Assembly (NCBI RefSeq): GCF_012972705.2
Contig: NZ_JABCSC020000005.1
Coordinates: 124,001 to 188,000, forward strand
Direction: 5' to 3'
DNA: 64,000 bases
Origin: Uliginosibacterium aquaticum
GTDB taxonomy: Bacteria > Pseudomonadota > Gammaproteobacteria > Burkholderiales > Rhodocyclaceae
A program made the position numbers and the translations under genes. Under the pieces are notes generated by a model. The model had not been told where the DNA came from. It ran no database searches and worked only from the letters and a program-made list of their open reading frames with translations. Positions 35,402 through 44,500 of this stretch are shown one piece after another (position 1 is the first letter of the stretch; each line of letters begins with the position of its first letter).

Positions 35402-36244
35402 TCAGTGCGTGGCGTCCGGTACGAAGAAGCGCTCGCGCAACTCTTCTAGTCCGATCGTCGCCAGAATTTCGCCCAACCGGGTTGCTGACGCTCGTTTGCC
35501 GTGGCCGGTATGGCTGGCGATGATCAGTTCGTTTTTCATTGAGTGTTCCCAGCCTACGAGTTCGGTCACGTTTAGCTGATAGCCGTGCGCTTCGAGTTGC
35601 AGGCAACGCAACACGTTGGTGAGTTGGCTACCGAATTCGCGGGTGTGGATCGGGTGGCGCCACAGTTCGGTGAGTGCGGACTTCCCAAGCATCTGCCCCT
35701 TGTTCTTGCGCAGCGTGGCAGCGACCTCGGCCTGACAGCATGGAACCAGCACAATGTGGCGGGCGCCGCGTGCCAGCGCAAAGCGGATCGCGTCGTCCGT
35801 GGCGGTGTTGCAGGCATGTAGGGCAGTCACTACATCGATTCGCGCAGGCAGGGCAGCGGAGTTGATCGAGTCCGCAACAGACAGATTCAGAAACTCCATA
35901 CCACCGAAACCCAGGTGTTTAGCCAGCTCGCGCGAGCTTGTGACCAGCTCATCGCGCGTTTCGATACCCCAGATCCGGCCTTGAGGCGCGTGTTCCTTGA
36001 AGAACAGATCGAACAGGATGAACCCTAAGTAGCTCTTGCCGGCTCCGTGATCTACCAAGGTCAGATCGTGACCGTGATTGAGAGCGTCCTGCAGCAGGGG
36101 TTCGATGAACTGAAAGAGGTGATAAACCTGTTTGAGTTTGCGCCGGCTGTCCTGATTCATCTTGCCGTCACGTGTGAGGATGTGCAGCGCTTTGAGTAGT
36201 TCAACGGACTGGCCGGGGCGGATATCGTAGGTCTTGGTGTTCAT
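35402..36244 (-). CDS. SAM-dependent methyltransferase, PF13679-like
   Basis: A 280-residue protein with a Rossmann methyltransferase motif I as LTLVDHGAGKSYLGFILFD near residues 60-78 and a later VVTALHACNTATDDAIRFAL segment and VPCCQAE motif. These features resemble the Methyltransf_32 family, whose members include glutathione S-transferase C-terminal-domain proteins and putative RNA methyltransferases. The substrate is unknown. The ATG at 36244 is preferred; five further codons upstream are open. It is convergent with cysE (four bases between ends). Confidence 0.8.
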   Translation of the reverse strand: MNTKTYDIRPGQSVELLKALHILTRDGKMNQDSRRKLKQVYHLFQFIEPLLQDALNHGHDLTLVDHGAGKSYLGFILFDLFFKEHAPQGRIWGIETRDELVTSSRELAKHLGFGGMEFLNLSVADSINSAALPARIDVVTALHACNTATDDAIRFALARGARHIVLVPCCQAEVAATLRKNKGQMLGKSALTELWRHPIHTREFGSQLTNVLRCLQLEAHGYQLNVTELVGWEHSMKNELIIASHTGHGKRASATRLGEILATIGLEELRERFFVPDATH

Positions 36245-36462
36245 GATGTGGGCTCGCAAGGGTCGCGCATTCTACATCGCAGTGTAGAACGGACCTTTGC
36301 TGCCTCGTGGGGCAATTCTGTCCCTGGGCCTCGGAATTCCGTCGAAGAGGCGATGTATGCCCTGAGGGGGCAACATCCTGTCCCGCAAGGTGCACGTTGC
36401 CGACAAAGAGTGATGGCAAATGCAGTCTGGGCATTACCGCCCCCCTCAAGCACGAGCAAGTG

Positions 36463-38418
36463 ATGAACGTCCGCCCGCTCTGGCAGCCCGACCCTTATGT
36501 CGAGCCACATACCCATCTGCACGCTTTTTGTGCCCAGTTAGCGCGGCGGCTTGGATACGGTTTTGCCAACTATGCCGCGCTGCATGCTTGGTCAGTTGCT
36601 GAGCGTGGGCGTTTCTGGGCTGAGGTTTGGGATTATTGCGGCGTGATCGGTAAGCGAGGTGAAGAGGTGTTGGTCGAGGAGGCTGCAATGTGGTCAGCAT
36701 CCTGGTTTCCTCAGGCTCGCCTGAATTTCGCACAAAATCTCCTGCGTATCCGTGACGAGCGTGAGGCGTTGATCTTCCGTGGCGAAGACAGTGTGCGGCG
36801 GCGCATGAGCCATGCCGAGTTGTATCGCGAGGTTGCACGCTGCGCTGCCGCCCTCAAGCAGGCCGGCGTGGTTCAGGGCGACAGGGTGGTGGCCTATATG
36901 CCTAACCTGCCGGAAACCGTGATCCTGATGCTGGCAAGTGCAAGCATAGGCGCAATTTTTTCCTCAGCCTCGCCGGATTTTGGTGTGGAGGGCGTCATTG
37001 ATCGATTTGGTCAGATTACGCCGAGCTTGCTGGTGGCGGCCGATGGCGCCCTCTACGACGGTAAGCGCATTGAAGTGCTGGAAAAACTAGCCCAGATCGT
37101 CGCCCGTCTGCCCAGTCTCAACCGTGTGGTCGTCCTGCCTTATATTCACTGCGAGGTCGATTGCCGCCCAATCCCCCATGCCTGTTCTTGGGCAAGCTTC
37201 CTGGCTCCGCATCAAGCTGTAAATGAGATCGATTTTGCTGAACTACCGTTTGCTCATCCGCTCTACATTCTGTACTCATCAGGTACTACGGGTGTCCCTA
37301 AATGTATCGTGCACGGCGCTGGCGGCACATTGCTGCAGCACCTCAAGGAGCAGCGTCTGCACTGTGACCTGCGTGCCGGCGATCGTCTTTTCTACTACAC
37401 CACTTGCGGCTGGATGATGTGGAATTGGCTGGTATCAGGGCTCGCCAGCGGCGCTGCCCTGCTGCTGTACGATGGCGCCCCCTTTGCGGCGGAGGGCAAT
37501 GTTCTATGGGACTACGCACGTGACGAGCGCTGTACGCATTTTGGTGTCTCTGCAAAATTCATCGATGCCGCGGCCAAACTCGGCTTGCGGCCGATGGAGA
37601 GCCACGATCTGACGTCACTGCGCATCCTGATGTCGACCGGTAGCCCCCTCGCGCCAGAAGGTTTTGATTATGTTTATCAGGACGTTAAGCGCGATGTCTG
37701 TCTTGCATCAATTTCCGGCGGTACCGATATCGTGTCGTGCTTTGTACTGGGTAATCCATTGCTTCCGGTATGGCGTGGCGAGATCCAGTGCAAGGGACTG
37801 GGGATGGATGTTGCCGTTTGGAACGAAGCTGGAGATGCCGTGCGTGGCGAGCGCGGCGAGCTTGTGTGCAAAACCGCATTTCCGTCTATGCCGCTGGCCT
37901 TCTGGAACGACCCTGAGGGACGGCGTTATCACGCGGCCTATTTCGAGCGTTTCGACGGCGTATGGTGTCATGGCGACTGGTGTGAGGAGACCGTTCATGA
38001 TGGTCTGGTCATTTATGGCCGCTCTGATGCCACCCTTAACCCAGGGGGCGTGCGCATCGGTACTGCGGAGATCTACCGCCAGGTGGAGCGATTGCCCGAG
38101 GTGCTCGAATCCCTGGTGATCGGGCAGGACTGGGATCACGATGTACGCACCGTGCTCTTTGTGCGTTTGCGTGAAGGTCTGACGCTTGGCGGTAAATTGG
38201 AGGCGCTGATTCGACAGACCATTCGTGAAAACCTCAGTCCACGCCATGTTCCTGGCCGTATCGTGCAGGTGACTGACATCCCGCGGACCCGCAGTGGCAA
38301 GCTGGTTGAGCTCGCCGTACGCGCGGTGGTGCATGGTCAGCCAGTCAGGAATATCGAAGCACTGGCCAATCCAGAGGCGCTGGAGTTTTTCCGCAATCGC
38401 AGTGAACTGAAAGCTTAG
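36463..38418 (+). CDS. Acetoacetate-CoA ligase
   Basis: A 651-residue acyl-CoA synthetase that activates acetoacetate to acetoacetyl-CoA, probably for poly-hydroxybutyrate or ketone-body use. The ANL-superfamily P-loop is [18 protein letters not shown] near residue 270, preceded by the typical acetoacetyl-CoA synthetase N-terminus ([16 protein letters not shown]). The C-terminal lysine motif is in [13 protein letters not shown] near 617. I start at the ATG at 36463 ([20 protein letters not shown]); the frame is open 52 codons further upstream without similarity. Confidence 0.9.
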   Translation: MNVRPLWQPDPYVEPHTHLHAFCAQLARRLGYGFANYAALHAWSVAERGRFWAEVWDYCGVIGKRGEEVLVEEAAMWSASWFPQARLNFAQNLLRIRDEREALIFRGEDSVRRRMSHAELYREVARCAAALKQAGVVQGDRVVAYMPNLPETVILMLASASIGAIFSSASPDFGVEGVIDRFGQITPSLLVAADGALYDGKRIEVLEKLAQIVARLPSLNRVVVLPYIHCEVDCRPIPHACSWASFLAPHQAVNEIDFAELPFAHPLYILYSSGTTGVPKCIVHGAGGTLLQHLKEQRLHCDLRAGDRLFYYTTCGWMMWNWLVSGLASGAALLLYDGAPFAAEGNVLWDYARDERCTHFGVSAKFIDAAAKLGLRPMESHDLTSLRILMSTGSPLAPEGFDYVYQDVKRDVCLASISGGTDIVSCFVLGNPLLPVWRGEIQCKGLGMDVAVWNEAGDAVRGERGELVCKTAFPSMPLAFWNDPEGRRYHAAYFERFDGVWCHGDWCEETVHDGLVIYGRSDATLNPGGVRIGTAEIYRQVERLPEVLESLVIGQDWDHDVRTVLFVRLREGLTLGGKLEALIRQTIRENLSPRHVPGRIVQVTDIPRTRSGKLVELAVRAVVHGQPVRNIEALANPEALEFFRNRSELKA

Positions 38419-38422
38419 CTGC

Positions 38423-38887
38423 TTAGCCTTGGCCGGGCAGGCGAGACTTGAGGGCCTGGGTATGGCTCATGATCTGACTGACCACGGCATAGAACGCAGC
38501 TGTTGTCCATCCAATGATCAGCACACCGTTGATAGCCTCGATTCCACCGAGCAGACGCCAATCATTCTTAGGCATGATGTCACCGAACCCTACTGTCGTG
38601 AAGCTTTGCAAGGAAAAGTGGATTGCATCGGGAAAGCTGTTTTCGGCATCGACAAGCAAGTAGAGGAATGCCCACAGCACTGTCTCGACGACCATCATCA
38701 GCATCATCACACTGGCGGTCTGGAGAAGGAAGTTGAGTGCTTGGCCAAAACGCAAGCGACCACCGTTCTGGGTTTTCAGCAGAATCTTGCGCTGTATGTG
38801 CAGGCCCCAGGCCAGACTGCCAATAGCGTGCAGCAGCACGATTACAACTGCCAGACTCAAGCCGATCAGGAGTACCTTTCCAAACAT
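38423..38887 (-). CDS. Small potassium-channel protein (2TM pore type)
   Basis: A 154-residue membrane protein with an N-terminal helix (about 5-28), a second helix (about 52-79), a pore loop with the K+ selectivity filter TTVGFGD at residues 97-103, and a last helix (about 113-137). This is the Ion_trans_2 pore module without RCK or cyclic-nucleotide domains. It should assemble as a tetramer in the inner membrane. It is convergent with the acetoacetate-CoA ligase gene and lies 18 bases after the ArgO-type exporter gene on the same strand; a functional link is not evident. Confidence 0.85.
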   Translation of the reverse strand: MFGKVLLIGLSLAVVIVLLHAIGSLAWGLHIQRKILLKTQNGGRLRFGQALNFLLQTASVMMLMMVVETVLWAFLYLLVDAENSFPDAIHFSLQSFTTVGFGDIMPKNDWRLLGGIEAINGVLIIGWTTAAFYAVVSQIMSHTQALKSRLPGQG

Positions 38888-38905
38888 CTAGTCCCACCAG
38901 TGATT

Positions 38906-39505
38906 TCAATGCACTAAGCTGAAGGCCAAGGCCCCCATGCCCACTCCGACAAGGGCATCGAGTATGCGCCAGGAGGCTGGTTTGGCAAACAATGGCGTCA
39001 GGCGGGCTGCGCCGAAGCCCAGCAAGGTGAACCAGGTGGCCGACGCAGTGATGCAGCCGAGCCAGAATATCCAGCGCTCGCTACCGGCCAGATGTGCCCC
39101 GATTGAGCCGATCAGCACTACCGTGTCCAGCCAGGCATGGGGATTGAGATAAGTGAAAGCAAGTATCAACATGACCGCGCGCAGCAGAGTGATCGCCTCT
39201 CCTTTTGAGGCTACATTCATGTGACGGCGTGAAAAGGCTGCACGAAGCGAATTCATCGCGTACCAAGCCAGAAATGCTGCGCCAGCCCAGGTTGCCAGTT
39301 GGACAGCATGCGGCCATTTATCCAGCAATGCGCCCATGCCTGCTATTCCCAAACCGATCAACAAAGCGTCTGAAATAGCGCAAATCAACACTGTTGGCAG
39401 TACATGCTGGCGGGTAAGGCCCATTCTGAGAACATGCGCATTCTGGGCCCCGATGGCGAGGATCAAACCGCCGCTGATTGTGAATCCCTGCATGAAGCTG
39501 TTCAT
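38906..39505 (-). CDS. argO: LysE/ArgO-type amino-acid exporter
   Basis: A 199-residue inner-membrane exporter of the LysE family, expected to export arginine and/or lysine. The N-terminus MNSFMQGFTISGGLILAIGAQNAHVLRMGL is characteristic, including the GAQNA motif. About six membrane segments are visible, with TYLNPHAWLDTVVLIG in the middle. The ATG at 39505 is the family start. It is divergent from the ArgP-type regulator (109 bases between starts), the classical argO/argP or lysE/lysG arrangement, so expression is probably induced by ArgP. Confidence 0.92.
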   Translation of the reverse strand: MNSFMQGFTISGGLILAIGAQNAHVLRMGLTRQHVLPTVLICAISDALLIGLGIAGMGALLDKWPHAVQLATWAGAAFLAWYAMNSLRAAFSRRHMNVASKGEAITLLRAVMLILAFTYLNPHAWLDTVVLIGSIGAHLAGSERWIFWLGCITASATWFTLLGFGAARLTPLFAKPASWRILDALVGVGMGALAFSLVH

Positions 39506-39592
39506 TTGTGTTCTCCCAGAGCCGTCCCTCTTGGCGGCCAAGCAGGAATCTAAAGGCGAGATAGCGTTTTGTATTAGCATCTTGAATAATTC

Positions 39593-39607
39593 TCATGTTT
39601 CATGAGG
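39593..39607. promoter_or_regulatory. Inverted repeat upstream of the ArgP-type gene
   Basis: CTCATG (39593-39598) and CATGAG (39602-39607) form a perfect dyad with a three-base spacer, seven bases before the regulator ATG, in the argO/argP divergent region. LysR proteins often bind a dyad near their own start, but the usual T-N11-A core is not obvious. It also covers the ribosome-binding region. Confidence 0.3.
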
Positions 39608-39614
39608 TTTTCTA

Positions 39615-40511
39615 ATGAATCTGGATTTCTCGCTACTGGAGTGTCTGGAGGCTGTTGCTACCGAGGGCAGCTTCGACAAGGCCGCAACGACGCTGGCAAT
39701 TACTCAGTCAGCGGTGTCGCAGCGCATTCGTGCACTTGAGTCTCAGGTGGGAACCCCGTTGTTGTTTCGCACCCGACCGGTGCGGCCTACGCCGGCCGCT
39801 CAGCCGCTGCTGCGCTTTGCGAGACAAACCCGCTTGCTGGCTATGGAGGTGTGGCCGGAGATGAAAGCGGCTGCAACCCAGGGGCAATTGCGAATTGCCG
39901 TCAATGGCGACAGCCTTGGAACGTGGGTGTTGCCAGCGCTGAAGGATTGGGTACACGCCCATCCGGAGCTGACTCTGGAATTTGTGGTAGACGATCAGAC
40001 TCAGACACAGGCGCGTTTACGCAATGGTGAGGTACTGGGCTCTATTGGTTCTGAGGGGAGAGCGACAAAGGGTTTTTTGGTTGTGCCGCTGGGTCAGATG
40101 CCTTATGTGTGCGTCGCTTCACCGGAGTTTGCGCAACGTCATTTCCCGCGTGGCTTGACGATTGCTGCTGCGCAGCGTGCACCGGCTCTGGTATTTAACC
40201 GCCGGGATGCTCTCCAAGCTGATCATCTGGCGCGCTGTCTGGATTGGGCTGAGCCACGCTTTCCGCATCACTTTGTGCCAGCTTACGAAGCCTATCTGGA
40301 AGCTGCGATTCTTGGTTATGGCTACGGTATGTCACCGCTGGCCCAATGTCGCGCCGCACTGAAAGATGGGCTTCTAGTGAACGTCACCCCACAGATGCCG
40401 GTGGCGGTTCCGCTTTACTGGCACACATGGCAACTCGAATCCGAATTGATTGGCAGTCTCGGCCGGGCGTTGGTAGCAGGTGCGGCATTAGCCCTGGATG
40501 CTCTGCCTTAG
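39615..40511 (+). CDS. argP: ArgP-type LysR regulator
   Basis: A 298-residue LysR protein. The helix-turn-helix domain (EAVATEGSFDKAATTLAITQ followed by SAVSQRIRALE) is at about residues 10-50. The effector domain begins LRIAVNGDSLGTWVLPAL, a typical ArgP/LysG sequence. In E. coli ArgP activates argO in response to arginine and lysine. Its divergent position from the LysE/ArgO exporter strongly supports the assignment. Confidence 0.9.
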   Translation: MNLDFSLLECLEAVATEGSFDKAATTLAITQSAVSQRIRALESQVGTPLLFRTRPVRPTPAAQPLLRFARQTRLLAMEVWPEMKAAATQGQLRIAVNGDSLGTWVLPALKDWVHAHPELTLEFVVDDQTQTQARLRNGEVLGSIGSEGRATKGFLVVPLGQMPYVCVASPEFAQRHFPRGLTIAAAQRAPALVFNRRDALQADHLARCLDWAEPRFPHHFVPAYEAYLEAAILGYGYGMSPLAQCRAALKDGLLVNVTPQMPVAVPLYWHTWQLESELIGSLGRALVAGAALALDALP

Positions 40512-40790
40512 TCAGAACGCTGAATGGCCCTGTCACTAAAGCTTGCTGCGCGACAGATACTGCAAACTATTGGGCAGGGGTGAAGAAAACATTTGCCAAA
40601 GCGGGAATAAACAGGCACAGTAGTCACGCGATTTTCAAGTAATGCTCAGTTTTGTCAGGCGTAATCCCCGGTTCTCCGGTAGTTCCTCCCTTCATGACCC
40701 CCGCTGTCTTGAGCTTCGCAGAGCATTTGGTTTTTAACCGCGCTCTGGGGGCATCCCCTTATTTTTAATTTTTTTCAGGAGATTCAAGAG

Positions 40791-40994
40791 ATGGCAACTG
40801 GTACCGTGAAGTGGTTCAATGATTCCAAGGGTTTCGGCTTCATCACCCCCGATGGTGGTGGCAAGGATCTGTTTGCTCACTTTTCCGCTATCCAAGGCGG
40901 TGGCTTCAAGTCGCTGCAGGAAAACCAGCGCGTGAGCTTCGACATCATCACCGGCCCGAAGGGCGAGCAAGCCTCGAACATTCGCGCTGAATAA
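40791..40994 (+). CDS. Cold-shock domain protein (CspA family)
   Basis: A 67-residue single cold-shock domain. RNA-binding motifs are KGFGFI (RNP1) near residues 14-19 and DLFAHF (RNP2) near 28-33. Such proteins melt RNA secondary structure or act as antiterminators. The preceding 279 bases hold no gene; an AT-rich tract sits just before an AGGAG ribosome-binding site. A long cold-responsive leader is possible but not proven. A terminator and infA follow closely. Confidence 0.94.
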   Translation: MATGTVKWFNDSKGFGFITPDGGGKDLFAHFSAIQGGGFKSLQENQRVSFDIITGPKGEQASNIRAE

Positions 40995-41041
40995 GCGGGG
41001 GCCGATGTAGCGCCATGTGCGCTGCAAGGCTCCACCGGAAG

Positions 41042-41066
41042 AGCCCGGCCTGTGCCGGGCTTTTTC
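41042..41066 (+). terminator. Intrinsic terminator between csp and infA
   Basis: An 8-bp stem (AGCCCGGC at 41042-41049 with GCCGGGCT at 41054-41061), a CTGT loop and a T-run from 41061 to 41065. It lies about 45 bases after the csp stop and 30 bases before the infA start, so infA is either attenuated or reached by read-through. Confidence 0.85.
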
Positions 41067-41095
41067 TTTTTCCCGATATTTTCAGGAGATTCCCT

Positions 41096-41356
41096 TTGGC
41101 AAAAGAAGAACTCATCGAAATGAATGGTGCGGTCGACGAAGTGCTGCCGGATTCGCGCTATCGCGTCACGCTTGAAAACGGACACCAGCTCGTGGCTTAC
41201 ACCTCCGGCAAGATGCGCAAGCACCACATCCGCATTCTGGCGGGTGACAAGGTTTCGCTGGAGCTTTCGCCCTACGATCTGTCTAAGGGCCGTATTACCT
41301 TCCGTCATATCGAAGGTCGTGGTCCTGGTGGCCCGGCACCTCAGCGTCGCCGCTAA
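41096..41356 (+). CDS. infA: Translation initiation factor IF-1 (TTG start)
   Basis: An 86-residue S1/OB-fold protein. The sequence [29 protein letters not shown] and [22 protein letters not shown] is clearly IF-1. It is longer than E. coli IF-1 (72) by a Gly/Pro/Arg tail ([13 protein letters not shown]). The first codon is TTG at 41096, with AGGAGA seven bases upstream; no ATG occurs until the middle of the conserved N-terminus. The frame also opens further upstream but that region contains the csp terminator. It may be the second IF-1 gene that betaproteobacteria often carry beside a cold-shock gene. Confidence 0.92.
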   Translation: MAKEELIEMNGAVDEVLPDSRYRVTLENGHQLVAYTSGKMRKHHIRILAGDKVSLELSPYDLSKGRITFRHIEGRGPGGPAPQRRR

Positions 41357-41591
41357 TCAGATCCAGCTTCGTCCTGCGTGGGCGAACTGCAAACAGTTGC
41401 GTACTGCCTTGGCGATATAGGCCGTTCTGCTTGGCGTATCCAGGCGAAACACGCGCTGTATTGCTTGCGTGATCGGCGGTGATCCGTTTTGACCGGATCC
41501 TGCCGGGCATTTCTCCGGCATCTGCAAGTTGTCCAGCCGATAAGTGTGCAGCGGTTAAAATAGCAGCCCTTTGGCCTGCTGGCGTGCCTTG

Positions 41592-44500
41592 ATGTCCTCC
41601 CCGGATTTGCCCGATCTGCTCAATCTCGTTCTCACCCGTGACCGCTCGGCCCTGCGTCATCAACTGCGGGAGCTGAAAGTACGTGCGTCAAAGGTTGCCG
41701 ATCTTCCTGACTCTTTGCGCGAGCGTGTAGAGAGATCCATTGCAACGCGTGCTATCCGTCGCGAGAAGCTGCCCCGGCCGACTTTTCCGGCTGAACTGCC
41801 GGTCAATCAGCGCCGTGACGAGATTGCCAAGGCGATCCGCGAGCATCAGGTCGTCATCATCTGTGGCGAGACCGGCTCGGGCAAGACCACCCAGCTCCCC
41901 AAGATCTGCCTCGAACTCGGGCGCGGTGAAGCCGGCCTGATCGGTCACACCCAGCCGCGACGTCTGGCTGCGCGTGCTACTGCCACGCGTATCGCTGAAG
42001 AACTCGGGAGTGAGCTGGGCAGCACAGTCGGCTTCAAGGTGCGTTTCACCGACCACACCAGCGCCGACAGCTACATCAAGCTGATGACTGACGGCATCCT
42101 GCTTGCCGAGACTCAGGGCGATCCGCTGTTGTCGCATTACGACACCCTGATCATCGACGAGGCGCACGAGCGCAGCCTCAACATCGACTTCCTGCTTGGC
42201 TACATCCGCCAGCTCCTGCCGCGCCGGCCGGAGCTGAAGGTGATCGTCACCTCCGCCACGCTGGACGCCGAGCGCTTTGCCAAGCATTTCGCGCAGGGCG
42301 ACAAGCTGGCGCCTGTGCTGGAAGTCTCCGGCCGTCTGTATCCCATCGAAGTGCGCTACCGCCCGATCGAGGAAGAGGAGAACGATGCCGTTCTCAAGCC
42401 TCTGATTCGCGCCGGTGTGCGGATGTCTGCGCCGAAAAACCGCAACCCGAACCGCGACCTCTACGAAGGCATCGTCGAAGCCGTGAGCGAGCTGCAGCGC
42501 GAAGGGCCGGGCGATGTGCTGGTCTTCCTGCCGGGCGAGCGCGAGATTCGCGAAGCTGCAGAGGCCTTGCGCAAGGATCATCTGCCCAGCACCGAGATCC
42601 TGCCGCTGTTCGCGCGCCAGTCGGCGTCCGAGCAGCAGCGTGTGTTCTCGCGCTCGAACGGGCGCCGTGTGGTGCTCTCGACCAACGTCGCCGAAACCTC
42701 GCTGACCGTGCCGGGCATCCGCTATGTGGTGGATGCGGGCTTGGCGCGTCTGAATCGCTATTCCCACCGCAACAAGGTCGAACTCCTGCAGATCGAGAAG
42801 ATCGCCCAGAGTGCCGCCAAGCAGCGCGCCGGGCGTTGCGGCCGGGTGCAGGACGGCATCTGTATCCGACTGTACAGCGAGGATGATTTCAATCGTCGCC
42901 TCGCGCATACCGAGCCGGAAGTGCTGCGCTGCTCGCTGGCCGGCGCGATTCTGCGCATGAAGTCGCTGCGCCTGGGCGCGGTGGAAGATTTTCCCTTCAT
43001 CGATAAGCCCAGCGGCAAGATGATCGCCGATGGCTACCAGCTGCTGAACGAGCTGGGCGCGGTTGATGATGACAATGAACTCACGCCGATCGGCCGCGAG
43101 CTTTCCAAGCTGCCGCTGGACCCGAAGATCGGCCGCATGATCCTTGCTGCGCGCGATCGCGGCGCCTTGCGTGAGGTGCTGGTGATCGCCGCAGCGCTGT
43201 CGGTGCAGGACCCGCGTGAGCGTCCGCCCGAGCAGCCCGGCACCGCCGATCAGGCGCATGCGCGCTTCCGTGTCGCGCCGGATGACAAGGCTGAACCGAA
43301 GAGTGAATTCCTCTGGTACTGGAACCTGTGGCAGGCCGCCGACGAGGTCTGGCGCCACGAAGGTTCCAGCAAGCAGAAAGCCTGGTGCAAGACAAATTTC
43401 CTCTCCTGGCTGCGCATGCGCGAGTGGCGCGACATCCACACCCAGCTGCATGAGTTGTGTGCGGAGCATGGCTGGATTCACAAGGAAGCCAAGACCACCC
43501 TCTCCCCCAGCCCCTCTCCCGCAAGCGGGCGAGGGGAGCGCAAAGCCCCTCTCCCGCAAGCGGGAGAGGGTGGCCCGAAGGGCCAGGAGAGGGAGGCGCC
43601 TGCGTTGCGCGCCAAGTCGTTCGACAAATTGCGCTGCCAGATTCAGATACCTGAGCCGGTACCGGAGAAGCCCGCCAAGCCAGCCGGGCAGGGCGCTTCC
43701 TACGAGGCTATCCACAAATCCTTGCTGGCCGGGCTTCTCGGGCATGTGGGCGTGAAGATCGAGGATGCGAGCGGTCCTTGGGTCGGAGCCTTCAACGGCG
43801 CACGCGGCATCAAGTTCTGGCCGCATCCGGGCTCCTTCATGGCCAAGCGCGTCGGCAAGTGGCTGATGGCCGCCGAGCTGATCGATACCTCCAAGCTCTT
43901 CGCGCGCTGCATCGCCAAGATCGAGCCGGAATGGCTGGAGGAAGTCGGCGCGCATCTCTTGCGCAAGAGCGTCTACGAGCCGCACTGGGAGAAGGCCAAG
44001 GGCGCCGTGCGCGCTTGGGAGCGCGGCGTGCTCCACGGCATCACGCTCTACCCGCGCCGCGCTTGCGGTTATGACAAGGAAGACCCGGCGCTGTGCCGTG
44101 AGCTGCTGATCCGTGATGGTCTGGTCGCCGGCGAGATCGACGAAGCCGCCGCGCGCAACATGCCATTCTTTCAGCACAACCGGCGCCTGATCGCCGAGAT
44201 CGAGCGCCTGGAGCAGAAGATGCGCCGACCAGATCTGCTGGTCGATGACGCGCTGATCGAGTCCTTCTACGACGCGCAGATCCCCGCCGAAGTGACCGAT
44301 CTGCGCATGTTCGAAGCCTGGCGCAAGCAGGCCGAGCGGGCGAATCCCAAGTGCCTGCATCTGGAACGCGAGCAGCTGATGCGCCACGAGGCGGCTGGTG
44401 CGACCAGCGACAAGTTCCCGGCCGAGTTCGAAGTGATGGGCCAGCGCCTCAAGCTCACGTATGTGCATGAGCCACGCGCCTCGGATGACGGTGTCACGCT

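Noticed and set aside
40512-40790. Possible small gene between argP and the cold-shock gene.
   Set aside because: Short frames there have no start signal or recognisable motif; the region is better read as a leader or promoter.
43498-43600. Repeated hairpins in hrpA as a possible CRISPR array.
   Set aside because: No regularly spaced identical repeats with unique spacers; the units are inverted, not direct, and sit inside a coding frame.
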